DNA of 64,000 bases from Neobacillus jeddahensis. GTDB lineage: Bacteria > Bacillota > Bacilli > Bacillales > Cytobacillaceae. A program made the translations under genes and the position numbers. Below, piece after piece: positions 47,477-56,542 of the stretch. Position 1 is the first letter of the stretch. Every line of letters begins with the position of its first letter. The notes below the pieces were generated by a model. It was given only the letters and a program-made list of their open reading frames with translations, searched no databases and was not told the origin of the DNA. The DNA lies in assembly GCF_000612625.1 (NCBI RefSeq), contig NZ_CCAS010000006.1:62001-126000 (forward strand), in the 5' to 3' direction.

Positions 47477-48088
47477 TTAAAAAGCAAATGCAATCAGTGT
47501 TTGAACACTAATAATTGATAGAACAACAAAAATACCGACTGTTACATATGTAGAAATCAGTTGTGACCGAGGTGATACTGTGATTCCCCAGCTAACAAGG
47601 AATGACCATAATCCATTAGCAAAATGGAAGATTGCTGAAAGTATACCAACAAGATAAAAGACGAACATAAAAGGTGATGACAAAATATCATGCATCATAT
47701 CATAGGAAACTTCGGAACCAAAGGCTGCGGCCACACGTGTTTGCCATACATGCCATGCGATAAAAATTAATGTTAGAACTCCTGTTATACGCTGTAAAAT
47801 GTACATCCAGTTTCTGTAGGTTTTAAAGCGATTGACATTGCCGGTTGCAGTAAAAGCAATATAAAGTCCATAGATTGCATGATATAACAATGGTAAGTAG
47901 ATCACTACGGTTTCTAGGACAATTTTAAATGGAAGACTCCCCATAAAATCTGAAGCCTTATTGAAGGACTCCGGTCCTCCTGTGATGAAATGGTTAACTA
48001 CAAGGTGCTGAATTAAGAATACTCCGATTGGAATGACTCCCAGCAATGAATGTAATCTGCGATTAACAAACTCTCGATTCCCTGCCAT
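47477..48088 (-). CDS. sdhC: Succinate dehydrogenase cytochrome b558 subunit
   Basis: This 203-residue membrane anchor has five transmembrane helices and binds two b hemes through conserved histidines, including those in LIQHLVVNHF, LLYHAIYG, IAWHVWQTR and IFHFANGLW. It hands electrons to menaquinone. GGGGGG lies before the ATG. It is the first gene of the operon and has a strong promoter upstream. Confidence 0.97.
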   Translation of the reverse strand: MAGNREFVNRRLHSLLGVIPIGVFLIQHLVVNHFITGGPESFNKASDFMGSLPFKIVLETVVIYLPLLYHAIYGLYIAFTATGNVNRFKTYRNWMYILQRITGVLTLIFIAWHVWQTRVAAAFGSEVSYDMMHDILSSPFMFVFYLVGILSAIFHFANGLWSFLVSWGITVSPRSQLISTYVTVGIFVVLSIISVQTLIAFAF

Positions 48089-48173
48089 TATTTTACCCCC
48101 CTTTAATTTAAAAAAAATGATGTTAAGTTTCTTCCTTTTTATTCCCCTTAAAGATTCTTAACCTAGCATCACT

Positions 48174-48190
48174 GTGACAATAATGTGACA
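48174..48190 (-). promoter_or_regulatory. Direct GTGACA repeat at the sdhC transcription start
   Basis: GTGACA occurs twice on the plus strand (48174-48179, 48185-48190) with 5 bases between. It covers the region from the likely start of transcription, so it could be an operator. The regulator is unknown. Confidence 0.35.
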
Positions 48191-48195
48191 TGTCC

Positions 48196-48224
48196 ATTTT
48201 ACTCCCATCCTTTTAGAGCGTCAA
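48196..48224 (-). promoter_or_regulatory. Sigma-A promoter of sdhCAB
   Basis: On the minus strand -35 TTGACG (48219-48224) and -10 TAAAAT (48196-48201) have 17 bases between, about 100 bases before the sdhC start. Confidence 0.75.
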
Positions 48225-48513
48225 GAAAACGGATACACAAACTTTAGTAAAAAAAGAAAATTTTTAAAATATATTGATATTGTAATAGACCTGCTTCTAT
48301 TTAAAATATCATTGGTTTATATTTGCAATCCATCCAATATTAATCATTTTATTTCCAACATCTTACGGTTGAATTTTTGTACATTAATGGAAAAGATAAT
48401 TATGATGGTAGATAGGTGTAAATATTGTACTATAATAAAGTTTTCACCAAGGAAAACATACTGAAACTTTATCTAAATTGTATATAATAGAATGATAGAA
48501 AGAGGGGAAACAT
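48225..48513. other. Divergent spacer between sdhC and yslB
   Basis: AT-rich; it holds TATAAT at 48431 and 48483, the second with CTGAAA (48461-48466) 16 bases upstream, as candidate yslB promoters. Otherwise I see nothing. Confidence 0.45.
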
Positions 48514-48966
48514 GTGAAAGAAAGTACAGTCGTTAATGTCACTATGAATGATGCTGAACCACGAACCATATCGATATTCGGTTATGAATTAATCAGGGAA
48601 GTCCTTTTACCTGAGATTCTAGGGAAAGATACTCCAGAAATCTTATATTGGGCGGGCAAGCGTCTAGCACGAAAATTTCCTTTAGCTGATTTTGATCAAA
48701 TTATTGAATTCTTCTCCAATGCCTCTTGGGGGCAGCTAGTAGTAAAAAAAGAAGCAAAAAATGAAATTGAAATTGAACTTACCACTCCTCTGCTTGTCTC
48801 ACGGGTGAAATCAAAAGCGGAACATTTTTTCCAGCTTGAAGCAGGTTTCCTTGCTCAGCAAATTGAACTTCAAAAAGAAGTCATCGCCGAAGCCTTTGAA
48901 CATCCTGTCAAAAAGTCGAACAAAGTTCAATTCACAGTTAAATGGGATACAAAGGATCCCGTTTAA
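48514..48966 (+). CDS. yslB: DUF2507 protein YslB
   Basis: This 150-residue protein is a small conserved Bacilli family of unknown biochemical role. Recognisable are LIREVLLPEILGKDTPEILYWAGKRLARK and the C-terminal ESAFLAQQIE-like helix (LEAGFLAQQIELQKEVIAEA). The GTG start has AGAGGGG six bases upstream. It lies between the sdh operon and lysC on the opposite strand, exactly as in B. subtilis. It may be a heme-NO-binding-fold relative (XylR/4-vinyl reductase-like), but I cannot prove that here. Confidence 0.85.
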   Translation: MKESTVVNVTMNDAEPRTISIFGYELIREVLLPEILGKDTPEILYWAGKRLARKFPLADFDQIIEFFSNASWGQLVVKKEAKNEIEIELTTPLLVSRVKSKAEHFFQLEAGFLAQQIELQKEVIAEAFEHPVKKSNKVQFTVKWDTKDPV

Positions 48967-48979
48967 TCATGTTGTTAGT

Positions 48980-49017
48980 AATGGTGTCAGGCACCCGTTT
49001 TGGTGCCTGACACCATT
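48980..49017. repeat. Perfect GGTGTCAGGCACC palindrome, also a terminator
   Basis: AATGGTGTCAGGCACC (48980-48995) is perfectly complementary to 49002-49017 with a 6-base loop. TTTTTCC follows on the plus strand, so it can terminate yslB and lies between convergent yslB and lysC. One arm is repeated exactly at 39784. Confidence 0.9.
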
Positions 49018-49021
49018 TTTC

Positions 49022-49501
49022 CTATTCGCCTAGTTCAAATGCTGTGTGTAGGGCTTCTACTGCTTTTAGCATATTTTTTTCTTCGATAACTACGGATACT
49101 TTTATTTCCGATGTACTAACCATTTTTATTTGGATATTATTTTCAGCAAGGACTTCAAACATTTTCGCGGCCACTCCTGGATTGGAAATCATACCTGAAC
49201 CGACAATTGATACCTTTGCTAATTTATTTTCTGCATCGAGCTGTTCGTACCCCAGTACTGTTTTATTTTCTTCAAGAACTTTTACTGTCTCAAGCAAGTC
49301 ATTCGTATGGATAGAGAAGGATAGATTAGCGGTTCCTCCTTCTGTCGTGCTTTGGATAATAATATCTACATTAAGATGATTTTGCGCTAAGGTCGTAAAA
49401 ATCGTTGATAAACTTGTTAATGAATTCGTAAGGCCTAAGACAGTAACCCTTGTGATTTCATCTTCAAACGCAACCCCACGCACCACTAAATTTTGTTCCA
49501 T
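49022..49501 (-). CDS. lysC: Aspartokinase II beta subunit, internal in-frame start
   Basis: An ATG inside lysC (MEQNLVVRGVAF) has GAGGGGG eight bases upstream, an excellent internal ribosome site. It would give a 159-residue protein made only of the regulatory ACT domains. The B. subtilis beta subunit arises the same way and has a similar length. It overlaps the 3' part of the full gene by design. Confidence 0.8.
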   Translation of the reverse strand: MEQNLVVRGVAFEDEITRVTVLGLTNSLTSLSTIFTTLAQNHLNVDIIIQSTTEGGTANLSFSIHTNDLLETVKVLEENKTVLGYEQLDAENKLAKVSIVGSGMISNPGVAAKMFEVLAENNIQIKMVSTSEIKVSVVIEEKNMLKAVEALHTAFELGE

Positions 49502-50236
49502 TGTTGCTTCCCCCTCTATGACTGTTCCGTCTACTTTTTCCATGCTTGAACGTACAACTAACTGTACTTGATAGTTTTTAGCAAACTCCACTGCTCTTGG
49601 ATGAAGTACACCCGCACCTAAATTAGCAAGCTCTAGCATTTCATCATAAGAAACTGACAATAATTTTCGTGCCTTTTTCACATACCTTGGGTCGGTCGTA
49701 AATACCCCGGTAACATCTGTATAAATATCACACTTATCTGCTTTTAATGCAGCAGCTAGCGCAACGGCTGTTGTATCAGAGCCACCCCGTCCAAGCGTGG
49801 TGATTTCACCGTCCTCTGTAATTCCTTGGAATCCGGCAACAATCACAACCTTCCCTTCTGTGAGCTGTGATTGAATAGCCTCTGTATTGATTTTTGCAAT
49901 TCGGGCATTTCCATGAACAGGTTCAGTTAAGATTCCTGCCTGCCAGCCTGTATAGGAAACAGCATCTAGCCCTTGTTGATTTAAGGCCATGGACAAAAGG
50001 GAGATGGTTACTTGCTCTCCTGTCGAAAGAAGCATATCCATTTCTCGTTTATTTGGTTGATCGGAAATTTCTTTTGCAAGACTGACAAGCTGGTCGGTAG
50101 ATTTCCCCATTGCCGACACGACCACCACAACCTTATTCCCTCGCTCTGTTTCTTCTTTTACACATGCTGCTACATTTAATATTCTCTCCACACTACCTAC
50201 GGAGGTTCCTCCGAATTTTTGGACTACTAAACCCAT
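49022..50236 (-). CDS. lysC: Aspartokinase II (alpha subunit form)
   Basis: It phosphorylates aspartate, the first step to lysine, methionine and threonine, and to the diaminopimelate/dipicolinate needed for the cell wall and spores. The 404-residue protein has the kinase motif VQKFGGTSVGS, the catalytic region STGEQVTISLLSMALN and two C-terminal ACT domains. In Bacilli aspartokinase II is lysine-inhibited and is made as alpha and beta forms from one gene. Its leader is a lysine riboswitch. Confidence 0.97.
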   Translation of the reverse strand: MGLVVQKFGGTSVGSVERILNVAACVKEETERGNKVVVVVSAMGKSTDQLVSLAKEISDQPNKREMDMLLSTGEQVTISLLSMALNQQGLDAVSYTGWQAGILTEPVHGNARIAKINTEAIQSQLTEGKVVIVAGFQGITEDGEITTLGRGGSDTTAVALAAALKADKCDIYTDVTGVFTTDPRYVKKARKLLSVSYDEMLELANLGAGVLHPRAVEFAKNYQVQLVVRSSMEKVDGTVIEGEATMEQNLVVRGVAFEDEITRVTVLGLTNSLTSLSTIFTTLAQNHLNVDIIIQSTTEGGTANLSFSIHTNDLLETVKVLEENKTVLGYEQLDAENKLAKVSIVGSGMISNPGVAAKMFEVLAENNIQIKMVSTSEIKVSVVIEEKNMLKAVEALHTAFELGE

Positions 50237-50337
50237 CTCTTCCCCTACTTTCGATTACTTTCAACTCAAACAACTATTTAGGTAAAGGCACCAATCGGTT
50301 AACGCACTTCGCTATATGTGCTCTTTCATTTTCATAT

Positions 50338-50373
50338 AAAAAAAGCAATGAGAAGGGCATCTCATTGCTTTTT
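50338..50373 (-). terminator. Riboswitch-controlled terminator of lysC
   Basis: AAAAAGCAATGAGA pairs with TCTCATTGCTTTTT across a GGGC-rich loop, followed by T. It ends transcription when lysine is bound. Confidence 0.9.
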
Positions 50374-50590
50374 GAACACGAAGAAATAAATTCCTGTACA
50401 AATAACGTAAGATAGCTCTCCAAGACAATCGTCTTGACAATCCTGCATTTATTTAATACAGAACCAGCAATAAAAGAAATGAGACTTTTATTACTTCGGC
50501 GAACATCCCCTTTCATGATCCATCTTCGAAGCTCATCCTCCTCAGAACCACTACTCTTGAAGCTCGCACCTCTACCTTCACTTTAGTACT
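50338..50590 (-). promoter_or_regulatory. Lysine riboswitch (L-box) of lysC
   Basis: The minus strand carries the L-box core AGGTAGAGGTGCGAGCTTCA near 50560-50577, followed by AAGAGTA and the five-helix aptamer region, then the terminator. Lysine binding would favour termination. Roughly 100 bases lie between the terminator and the start codon and hold nothing else visible. Confidence 0.9.
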
Positions 50591-50652
50591 ATAAAGTGAT
50601 AGTAATTTAAATTTTCACCTATTATAGCATGTTCTATTTTTTCTGACAATCC

Positions 50653-52425
50653 TTACGAACGAAGTTTATTCATTAATTCTTCTGCAACGGCGGAGGGTAA
50701 ACCTAGAGCAGTAAATTCCTCGAAACTAGCTTCCTTCATTTTTTTCACCGAACCGAAATGTTTTAGTAATAATTTCTTTCGTTTTTCTCCAATGCCTGGA
50801 ATATCATCGAGCAAGGATTGAAAGGCACTCTTCCCACGAATTTGCCGGTGAAACGTAATCGCAAAGCGATGCACCTCATCTTGAATTCGTTGCAATAAAT
50901 AAAATTCCTGACTGTTACGCGCTAACGGAACAATTTCCAACGGATTCCCATACAGTAGCTGTGAAGTTCTATGTTTTTCATCCTTTACGAGTCCTGCTAA
51001 GGGGATATCCAAGCCTAATTCATTTTCAAGGACATCTCGTACGGCCTCCACATGCCCCTTGCCACCATCGATAATAATTAAATCCGGCAACGGTAAATCA
51101 TCCTTCAACGCCCGTGTATATCTTCTTCGCGTCACTTCTCGCATGGACTCATAATCATCAGGGCCTTGAACTGATTTTATCTTATATTTTCGGTATTCCC
51201 GCTTATTTGCCTTACCATCAATAAAAACAACCATGGCCGAAACGGGATCTGTCCCCTGGATGTTAGAGTTATCAAATGACTCAATCCGATGTGGTGTATA
51301 AATGCCAATCAGTTCTCCAAGATTTTCAACTGCTTTAATTGTTCTTACCTCATCCTTTTCAATGAGAGAAAACTTTTCATTCAAAGCAATTTTCGCATTT
51401 TTTATCGCCATTTTAACGAGATCCTTTTTTTGCCCGCGCTGTGGCTGCAAGACTTTAACTTCAAGGAGCTGCTCCGCCATCTGAAGGTCTGCCTCGTCCT
51501 GAATCAGAATTTCCTTTGGCTTAAAGTGATTTGCTTTTGCATAAAATTGGCCCAGGAACGTTAAGATTTCTTCCTCTGGTTCATTATAGATAGGAAACAA
51601 CGAGACATCCCGTTCAATGAGCTTTCCTTGACGGACAAAAAAGACTTGGACACACATCCAACCTTTGTCAACCGCATAACCAAAAACATCACGGTCAGTA
51701 AAATCGGTCATGGTTATTTTTTGTTTTTCCATAATGGTCTCAATATGGACAATCTTATCGCGAAATTCCTTTGCTCTTTCAAAATCAAGTTCTTCCGAAG
51801 CAGCCATCATTTTCTCAGTGAGTTCTTTTTTAATTTCCTTGTAGCCGCCATTTAAAAAACGTGTAATTTCGTCGGTCATTTGCTTATATTGTGCTTCGCT
51901 CACATCATTGATACATGGTGCCAGGCATTGTCCTAAATGGTAGTACAGGCAGACACGGTCAGGCAAGGTGGAGCATTTTCGTAACGGATAAATTCGGTCG
52001 AGCAGCTTTTTTGTTTCATTTGCTGCCCCGACATTGGGGTATGGACCAAAATACTTACCCCTATCTTTTTTTACTTTTCTCGTAATGATCAATTTCGGAT
52101 GCCGCTCTGCCGTCAATTTGATAAACGGATAGCTTTTGTCATCCTTTAACATGATGTTATATTTTGGGTCATATTTTTTAATCAGATTTAACTCGAGAAG
52201 TAAGGCTTCTATATTAGAAGAGGTAACAATGTATTCAAAGTCCTCAATTTCATTGACAAGTCTTAGTGTCTTACCATCGTGTGACCCAGTAAAATAAGAA
52301 CGAACGCGGTTTTTTAATACCTTTGCTTTCCCAACATATATAATCGTCCCCTGACGGTCTTTCATCAAATAGCAGCCAGGCTGATCAGGCAGCAATGTCA
52401 GTTTTTGCTTAATATTTTCATTCAT
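50653..52425 (-). CDS. uvrC: UvrABC nuclease subunit C
   Basis: It makes both incisions in nucleotide excision repair. The 590-residue protein has the GIY-YIG domain at the N-terminus ([19 protein letters not shown]), a UVR motif ([16 protein letters not shown]), the RNase H-like 5' nuclease domain ([31 protein letters not shown]) and a C-terminal HhH pair ([18 protein letters not shown]). ATG 52425 has GGGAGTGG upstream and matches the family start; an ATG five codons earlier has no site. Confidence 0.98.
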   Translation of the reverse strand: MNENIKQKLTLLPDQPGCYLMKDRQGTIIYVGKAKVLKNRVRSYFTGSHDGKTLRLVNEIEDFEYIVTSSNIEALLLELNLIKKYDPKYNIMLKDDKSYPFIKLTAERHPKLIITRKVKKDRGKYFGPYPNVGAANETKKLLDRIYPLRKCSTLPDRVCLYYHLGQCLAPCINDVSEAQYKQMTDEITRFLNGGYKEIKKELTEKMMAASEELDFERAKEFRDKIVHIETIMEKQKITMTDFTDRDVFGYAVDKGWMCVQVFFVRQGKLIERDVSLFPIYNEPEEEILTFLGQFYAKANHFKPKEILIQDEADLQMAEQLLEVKVLQPQRGQKKDLVKMAIKNAKIALNEKFSLIEKDEVRTIKAVENLGELIGIYTPHRIESFDNSNIQGTDPVSAMVVFIDGKANKREYRKYKIKSVQGPDDYESMREVTRRRYTRALKDDLPLPDLIIIDGGKGHVEAVRDVLENELGLDIPLAGLVKDEKHRTSQLLYGNPLEIVPLARNSQEFYLLQRIQDEVHRFAITFHRQIRGKSAFQSLLDDIPGIGEKRKKLLLKHFGSVKKMKEASFEEFTALGLPSAVAEELMNKLRS

Positions 52426-52512
52426 TCCGGCCACTCCCATCCGTCATATAATATCTGTTAAAATTCTAAAGCAAATGACCAATAAAGGGAAGTAGGAGAG
52501 TTTGGTAAATAC

Positions 52513-52550
52513 AAAAAACCTTAGCCAGAACGAATTCTAGCTAAGGCTTT
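52513..52550 (-). terminator. Terminator after trxA
   Basis: On the minus strand AAGCCTTAGC pairs with GGCTAAGGTTTTTT across a 13-base loop, 15 bases after the trxA stop. Confidence 0.88.
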
Positions 52551-52565
52551 TATATTTTAGAAAGA

Positions 52566-52880
52566 TTATACGTGCTTTTCTAAGACACTTGCTAAGGCAT
52601 CTTTTGGTTGGAAGCCAACTACTTTATCAACCACTTCGCCATCTTTGAATACCAATAATGTTGGAATACTCATAACACCGAAGTTAGCGGCTGTTTGTGG
52701 GTTATCGTCCACATCAAGCTTTGTAATCTTCACTTTATCGCCCATATCAACATCAAGTTCTTCTAGAACTGGAGCTATCATTTTACAAGGTCCGCACCAT
52801 GGCGCCCAGAAATCTACAAGTACAAGGCCTGAACCTGTTTCAGTTGCAAAATTTTGATCTGTTACATGTGAAATAGCCAT
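52566..52880 (-). CDS. trxA: Thioredoxin
   Basis: This 104-residue dithiol reductant has the active site WCGPC (28-32) and the cis-Pro loop IPTLLVF. It serves ribonucleotide reductase and other reductases in the cytoplasm. AGGAGGG lies nine bases before the ATG. It is a single gene between uvrC and the etf genes, as in B. subtilis. Confidence 0.99.
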   Translation of the reverse strand: MAISHVTDQNFATETGSGLVLVDFWAPWCGPCKMIAPVLEELDVDMGDKVKITKLDVDDNPQTAANFGVMSIPTLLVFKDGEVVDKVVGFQPKDALASVLEKHV

Positions 52881-53008
52881 TTTATTGCCCTCCTAATGAA
52901 TACTGAAATACTACGGAAAGTATACCATTTGTGTGTCATATCATGCTAATAATATGTCTCGCAAATAATTTCCCCATTATGACAGTAAGTATTCTATGTA
53001 AATCCATG

Positions 53009-53043
53009 ATAAAAAGCGAGCAAAACGGTAGCTCGCTTTTTAT
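53009..53043 (-). terminator. Terminator after etfA
   Basis: AAAAAGCGAGC pairs with GCTCGCTTTTT across AAAACGGTA, flanked by A/T runs, 16 bases after the stop. Confidence 0.93.
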
Positions 53044-53058
53044 CTTTTCCTCATTCTA

Positions 53059-54036
53059 TTATGAGTGAACTTTAAGTTTTTTAAACTCTTCTGTTAATAA
53101 TGGGACAACTTCAAACAAATCGCCTACGATTCCATAATCCGCAACTTTAAAAATGTTAGCCTCTGGATCTTTGTTGATTGCCACAATCACTTTGGAGTTG
53201 GACATCCCCGCCAAGTGCTGAATAGCACCAGAAATACCGCAGGCAATGTATAGATCAGGTGTAACTACCTTGCCTGTTTGGCCAATTTGTAAGGAGTAGT
53301 CACAATAATCAGCATCACAAGCACCACGTGAAGCACCGACAGCTCCGCCTAATACTTTTGCCAATTCCTTTAATGGTTCAAAGCCGTCTGCACTTTTAAC
53401 GCCACGGCCACCTGAAATGACCACTTTTGCTTCACTTAGGTCTACACCCTCGCTAGCCTTTCGAACGACCTCTTTAATAATGGCACGAAGATCTTTGACA
53501 TCTACCGATAAAGAGCTAACCTCGCCCGTTCTGCTTTCGTCCTTTGCCAAAGGGGCAATATTATTTGGACGAACTGTTGCAAAAATCAACCCATCGGTCA
53601 CAATTTTCTTTTCAAATGCCTTCCCAGAGTATATGGGTCTTGTAAACACGATATTACCACCAGCTTCTTCAACAGCTGTTGCATCAGAAATAAGACCTGA
53701 TGAAAGTTTTCCAGCGATTTTTGGAGATAAGTCCTTGCCAAGTGCTGTATGACCTAACACGAGTCCCTCTGGTTTTTCCTGTTCAATAACAGCTACTAAT
53801 GCTTGTGCAAATCCGTCAGAAGTATATTGTTTTAATTTATCATTTTCTACTACGACAACTCGATCTGCCCCGTATTGTACGAGCTCTGCACCTAAAGCGC
53901 TTACAGATTCACCAACTAATACGCCAACCACTTCGCCACCTTCTGCAACCGTCCTTGCTGCAGCAATTGCTTCGAAAGAAACGTTTCGCAATGATCCGTC
54001 ACGTACTTCTCCTAATACCAATACTTTTCTTGACAT
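53059..54036 (-). CDS. etfA: Electron transfer flavoprotein alpha subunit
   Basis: It binds FAD and, with EtfB, carries electrons from acyl-CoA dehydrogenases. The 325-residue protein has the C-terminal FAD domain: VISGGRGVKSADGFE, GASRGACDADYC and QIGQTGKVVTPDLYIACGISGAIQH. ATG 54036 has GGAGG eight bases upstream. It follows etfB by 37 bases, in the order etfB-etfA, after fadB. Confidence 0.97.
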   Translation of the reverse strand: MSRKVLVLGEVRDGSLRNVSFEAIAAARTVAEGGEVVGVLVGESVSALGAELVQYGADRVVVVENDKLKQYTSDGFAQALVAVIEQEKPEGLVLGHTALGKDLSPKIAGKLSSGLISDATAVEEAGGNIVFTRPIYSGKAFEKKIVTDGLIFATVRPNNIAPLAKDESRTGEVSSLSVDVKDLRAIIKEVVRKASEGVDLSEAKVVISGGRGVKSADGFEPLKELAKVLGGAVGASRGACDADYCDYSLQIGQTGKVVTPDLYIACGISGAIQHLAGMSNSKVIVAINKDPEANIFKVADYGIVGDLFEVVPLLTEEFKKLKVHS

Positions 54037-54073
54037 TCTATTACCTCCTGAAAACAATTTTATGTGAGTGAGA

Positions 54074-54847
54074 TTAAATTACTTTTGCTTCAGTATGAAG
54101 AAGTTGAACCAGTTCCTGTACTTGCTCATTTAAATCCCCCGTCAAGACTCTGCCAGCTTCTTTTTTTGGTGGTAAGTAAATTTCGATTGTTTTTGTTTTT
54201 GCTTCTACATCCTCTTCTTCAAGGTCAAGATCATCCAATTCTAATTCTTCAAGTGGCTTTTTCTTCGCCTTCATGATACCAGGTAATGATGGATAACGTG
54301 GTTCGTTAAGGCCTTGTTGCGCTGTGACCAAAAGAGGAAGACTCGTTTCGATCACTTCAGCATCTCCTTCAACGTCCCGTGTAACGGTTACATTTGTTCC
54401 ATCAATTTCTAATTTCGTAATGGTTGTCACATATGGAATAGTAAGTAACTCGGCAACACGCGGGCCAACCTGACCGGAAGCATTATCAATAGCGACGTTT
54501 CCACCAATAATTAAGTCAGCATCTTTGTCTTTTAAGTATTCAGCAAGAATTTTTGCTGTAGTAAACTGATCCCCATTTTCTATTTCATCTTCGATATTAA
54601 TTAATACCGCTTTGTCTGCACCCATTGCAAGGGCAGTACGTAATTGCTTTTCAGTTTCTTCATTCCCAACAGAGATAACGGTTACTTCTCCTCCATTGGC
54701 ATCACGGACTTGAATCGCTTCCTCAATCGCATACTCATCATAAGGATTGATAATAAACTCGGCTCCATCCTCATTGATTTTCCCTCCGGAAAGGGCGATC
54801 TTTTCTTCCGTATCAAAGGTTCTTTTCATTAATACATAAATGTTCAT
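54074..54847 (-). CDS. etfB: Electron transfer flavoprotein beta subunit
   Basis: The 257-residue protein starts MNIYVLMKRTFDTEEKI and has the AMP-binding beta-subunit motifs AIEEAIQVRDANGGEVTVISVG, GNVAIDNASGQVGP and the recognition-loop end LPGIMKAKKKPLEEL. ATG 54847 follows AGGAGGG by five bases. It sits 116 bases after fadB and forms the etfBA pair. Confidence 0.97.
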   Translation of the reverse strand: MNIYVLMKRTFDTEEKIALSGGKINEDGAEFIINPYDEYAIEEAIQVRDANGGEVTVISVGNEETEKQLRTALAMGADKAVLINIEDEIENGDQFTTAKILAEYLKDKDADLIIGGNVAIDNASGQVGPRVAELLTIPYVTTITKLEIDGTNVTVTRDVEGDAEVIETSLPLLVTAQQGLNEPRYPSLPGIMKAKKKPLEELELDDLDLEEEDVEAKTKTIEIYLPPKKEAGRVLTGDLNEQVQELVQLLHTEAKVI

Positions 54848-54963
54848 GGTTTCCCTCCTAGTGAATTTCAAACATTAAGTTAGTTCGAAAGATTGAGAAA
54901 ATTTTTCATAAAAAAAATTTCTTTATATCACTTCCATAGCAGGATCACTGCCGTTGGAAGGTA

Positions 54964-55734
54964 TTAACCCTTAAAATTCGGCTCCCTTTTTTCAAGGAAA
55001 GCTTGGATGCCCTCTTTGGCGTCTCCTGAAACAAAAACTTCTCCAAATAATTCAGCTTCCTTTTGCGTTCCCAGATAAAATTCTTCTGTTTTAGCATAAT
55101 TTAGTAATTGTATCGCTGCATTGATTGAGCCAGGACTTTTCTTGGCAATTTTACCTGCAAGCTTGTAAGCCTCGTCCAAGACTTCAGTTTCTGGAAAAGC
55201 ATGATTAGCTAGTCCATATTGGACTGCTTGTAAACCTGTGATTGGTTCAGATGTAAACAGCATTTCTGCTGCACGTGCCACTCCAACATACTTTGGCAGA
55301 CGCTGCGTACCGGCAAATCCGGGAATTAACCCCAGCTGCAGTTCTGGCAGTCCGAGCTTTGCTGTTTCACTTACATAGCGAATATGACAAGCCATCGCCA
55401 ACTCTAGACCCCCACCTAAGGCTGCACCATGTATTGCAGCAATAATTGGTTTAGGGAACTTTTCCATCCGGTCAAATAAATCTTGTCCGAACTTCCCTAG
55501 ATTAGCAAAGCCTTCAGAAGAAGTCACAGTGGTAAATTCTTTAATATCCGCACCAGCTGAAAAGAAGCGTCCTTGACCATGAATAACAATAGCTCTTATC
55601 TCACTGTTTGGTTCAATTTCATCAAGTACTGCCGCTAATTCCCTTAAAAGACCTGATGAAAGAGCGTTCGCTGGCGGACGCTCAATCGCGATCGTGGCAA
55701 TCCTATCTTGATATGACCATTTTAAATATTCCAA
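54964..55734 (-). CDS. fadB: Enoyl-CoA hydratase FadB-type (YsiB)
   Basis: This 256-residue crotonase-fold enzyme hydrates trans-2-enoyl-CoA in beta-oxidation. The CoA and oxyanion-hole motif is FFSAGADIKEF and the second is IHGAALGGGLELAMACH. The catalytic glutamate positions fall in GLPELQLGLIPGFAGTQRLPK (E of PELQ aligned with the usual site). It lies 24 bases after fadR and is part of fadR-fadB-etfB-etfA. Confidence 0.93.
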   Translation of the reverse strand: MEYLKWSYQDRIATIAIERPPANALSSGLLRELAAVLDEIEPNSEIRAIVIHGQGRFFSAGADIKEFTTVTSSEGFANLGKFGQDLFDRMEKFPKPIIAAIHGAALGGGLELAMACHIRYVSETAKLGLPELQLGLIPGFAGTQRLPKYVGVARAAEMLFTSEPITGLQAVQYGLANHAFPETEVLDEAYKLAGKIAKKSPGSINAAIQLLNYAKTEEFYLGTQKEAELFGEVFVSGDAKEGIQAFLEKREPNFKG

Positions 55735-55758
55735 TATAACTCCCCCTTTTCGAGTTAC

Positions 55759-56343
55759 CTATCGGTTCCCGCAGCCATTGATTAAGAGACGATGAACTTG
55801 GGGTGCCAACGCTACCAAATCATACTTCTCCTCATTCATCACCCATGACGTTACGGTTTCATCAATAGTACCGAAAATCATTTGCCTAGCAAGACGAATA
55901 TCCAGCCCACTTGAGAACTCTCCTGTTTCTTTACCATCGATGATAATCTTATCAATCACATGCAAATAGCCTTTTAGAACATCATTTATTCGCAGTCGTA
56001 GTTCCTTATTGGACTGACGTAATTCCAGTTGTGTGACAATTGCCATGTGATGGTCATCTGAAAGAAGTTGAAAGTGAGTTTCAATCATCATTAATAACTT
56101 CTCTGCAGCAGCCTGTTTTCCTGCTATTTTTTCTTCAATTTTTTCTACGAAAAAGCCCATTTTTTCTTCAAAGAGAGAGATTAGAATGTCTTCTTTGTTC
56201 TTAAAATAAAGATAAATGGTGCCATCTGCCACGCCAGCTTGTTTCGCAATTTTTGAGACTTGGGCCTGGTGAAACCCATTTTCTGCGATGACAATGACAG
56301 CTGCATCAATAATTTGCATATATTTCGGCTTACTCTTTTTCAC
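55759..56343 (-). CDS. fadR: TetR-family fatty-acid degradation repressor FadR (YsiA)
   Basis: This 194-residue repressor has the N-terminal TetR helix-turn-helix (VSKIAKQAGVADGTIYLYFKNKEDI, read at about 29-52). In B. subtilis FadR binds operators in fad genes and is released by long-chain acyl-CoA. A perfect palindromic operator lies 60 bases upstream, so it probably regulates itself and the operon fadB-etfBA. It is an acyl-CoA sensor by family knowledge; ligand residues were not examined. Confidence 0.93.
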   Translation of the reverse strand: MKKSKPKYMQIIDAAVIVIAENGFHQAQVSKIAKQAGVADGTIYLYFKNKEDILISLFEEKMGFFVEKIEEKIAGKQAAAEKLLMMIETHFQLLSDDHHMAIVTQLELRQSNKELRLRINDVLKGYLHVIDKIIIDGKETGEFSSGLDIRLARQMIFGTIDETVTSWVMNEEKYDLVALAPQVHRLLINGCGNR

Positions 56344-56403
56344 GTCTATCCCTCCCTTATGAAGAATCTATAATAATCATTTCAAATAGTAAAAAGAAAA
56401 ATA

Positions 56404-56421
56404 TGAATGAATCATCATTCA
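56404..56421 (-). promoter_or_regulatory. FadR operator upstream of fadR
   Basis: TGAATGAATCATCATTCA is an 18-base near-perfect palindrome (TGAATGA and TCATTCA around ATCA), matching the B. subtilis FadR box. It lies between fadR and the lcfA end. None was seen before lcfA. Confidence 0.88.
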
Positions 56422-56542
56422 TATTTTAATAATAAATATTATCTTCTATCCTGTCAAGAATTTCTGCATATCCTTTTTTTATCCTAACTTTAAAATTCTT
56501 AGCAGACAAGCCTGATCGATCAAAAAAAAATAATATCTGTAC

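Noticed and set aside
50274-50516. 80-codon frame on the minus strand before lysC
   Set aside because: It overlaps the lysine riboswitch and its terminator and has no ribosome site of its own.
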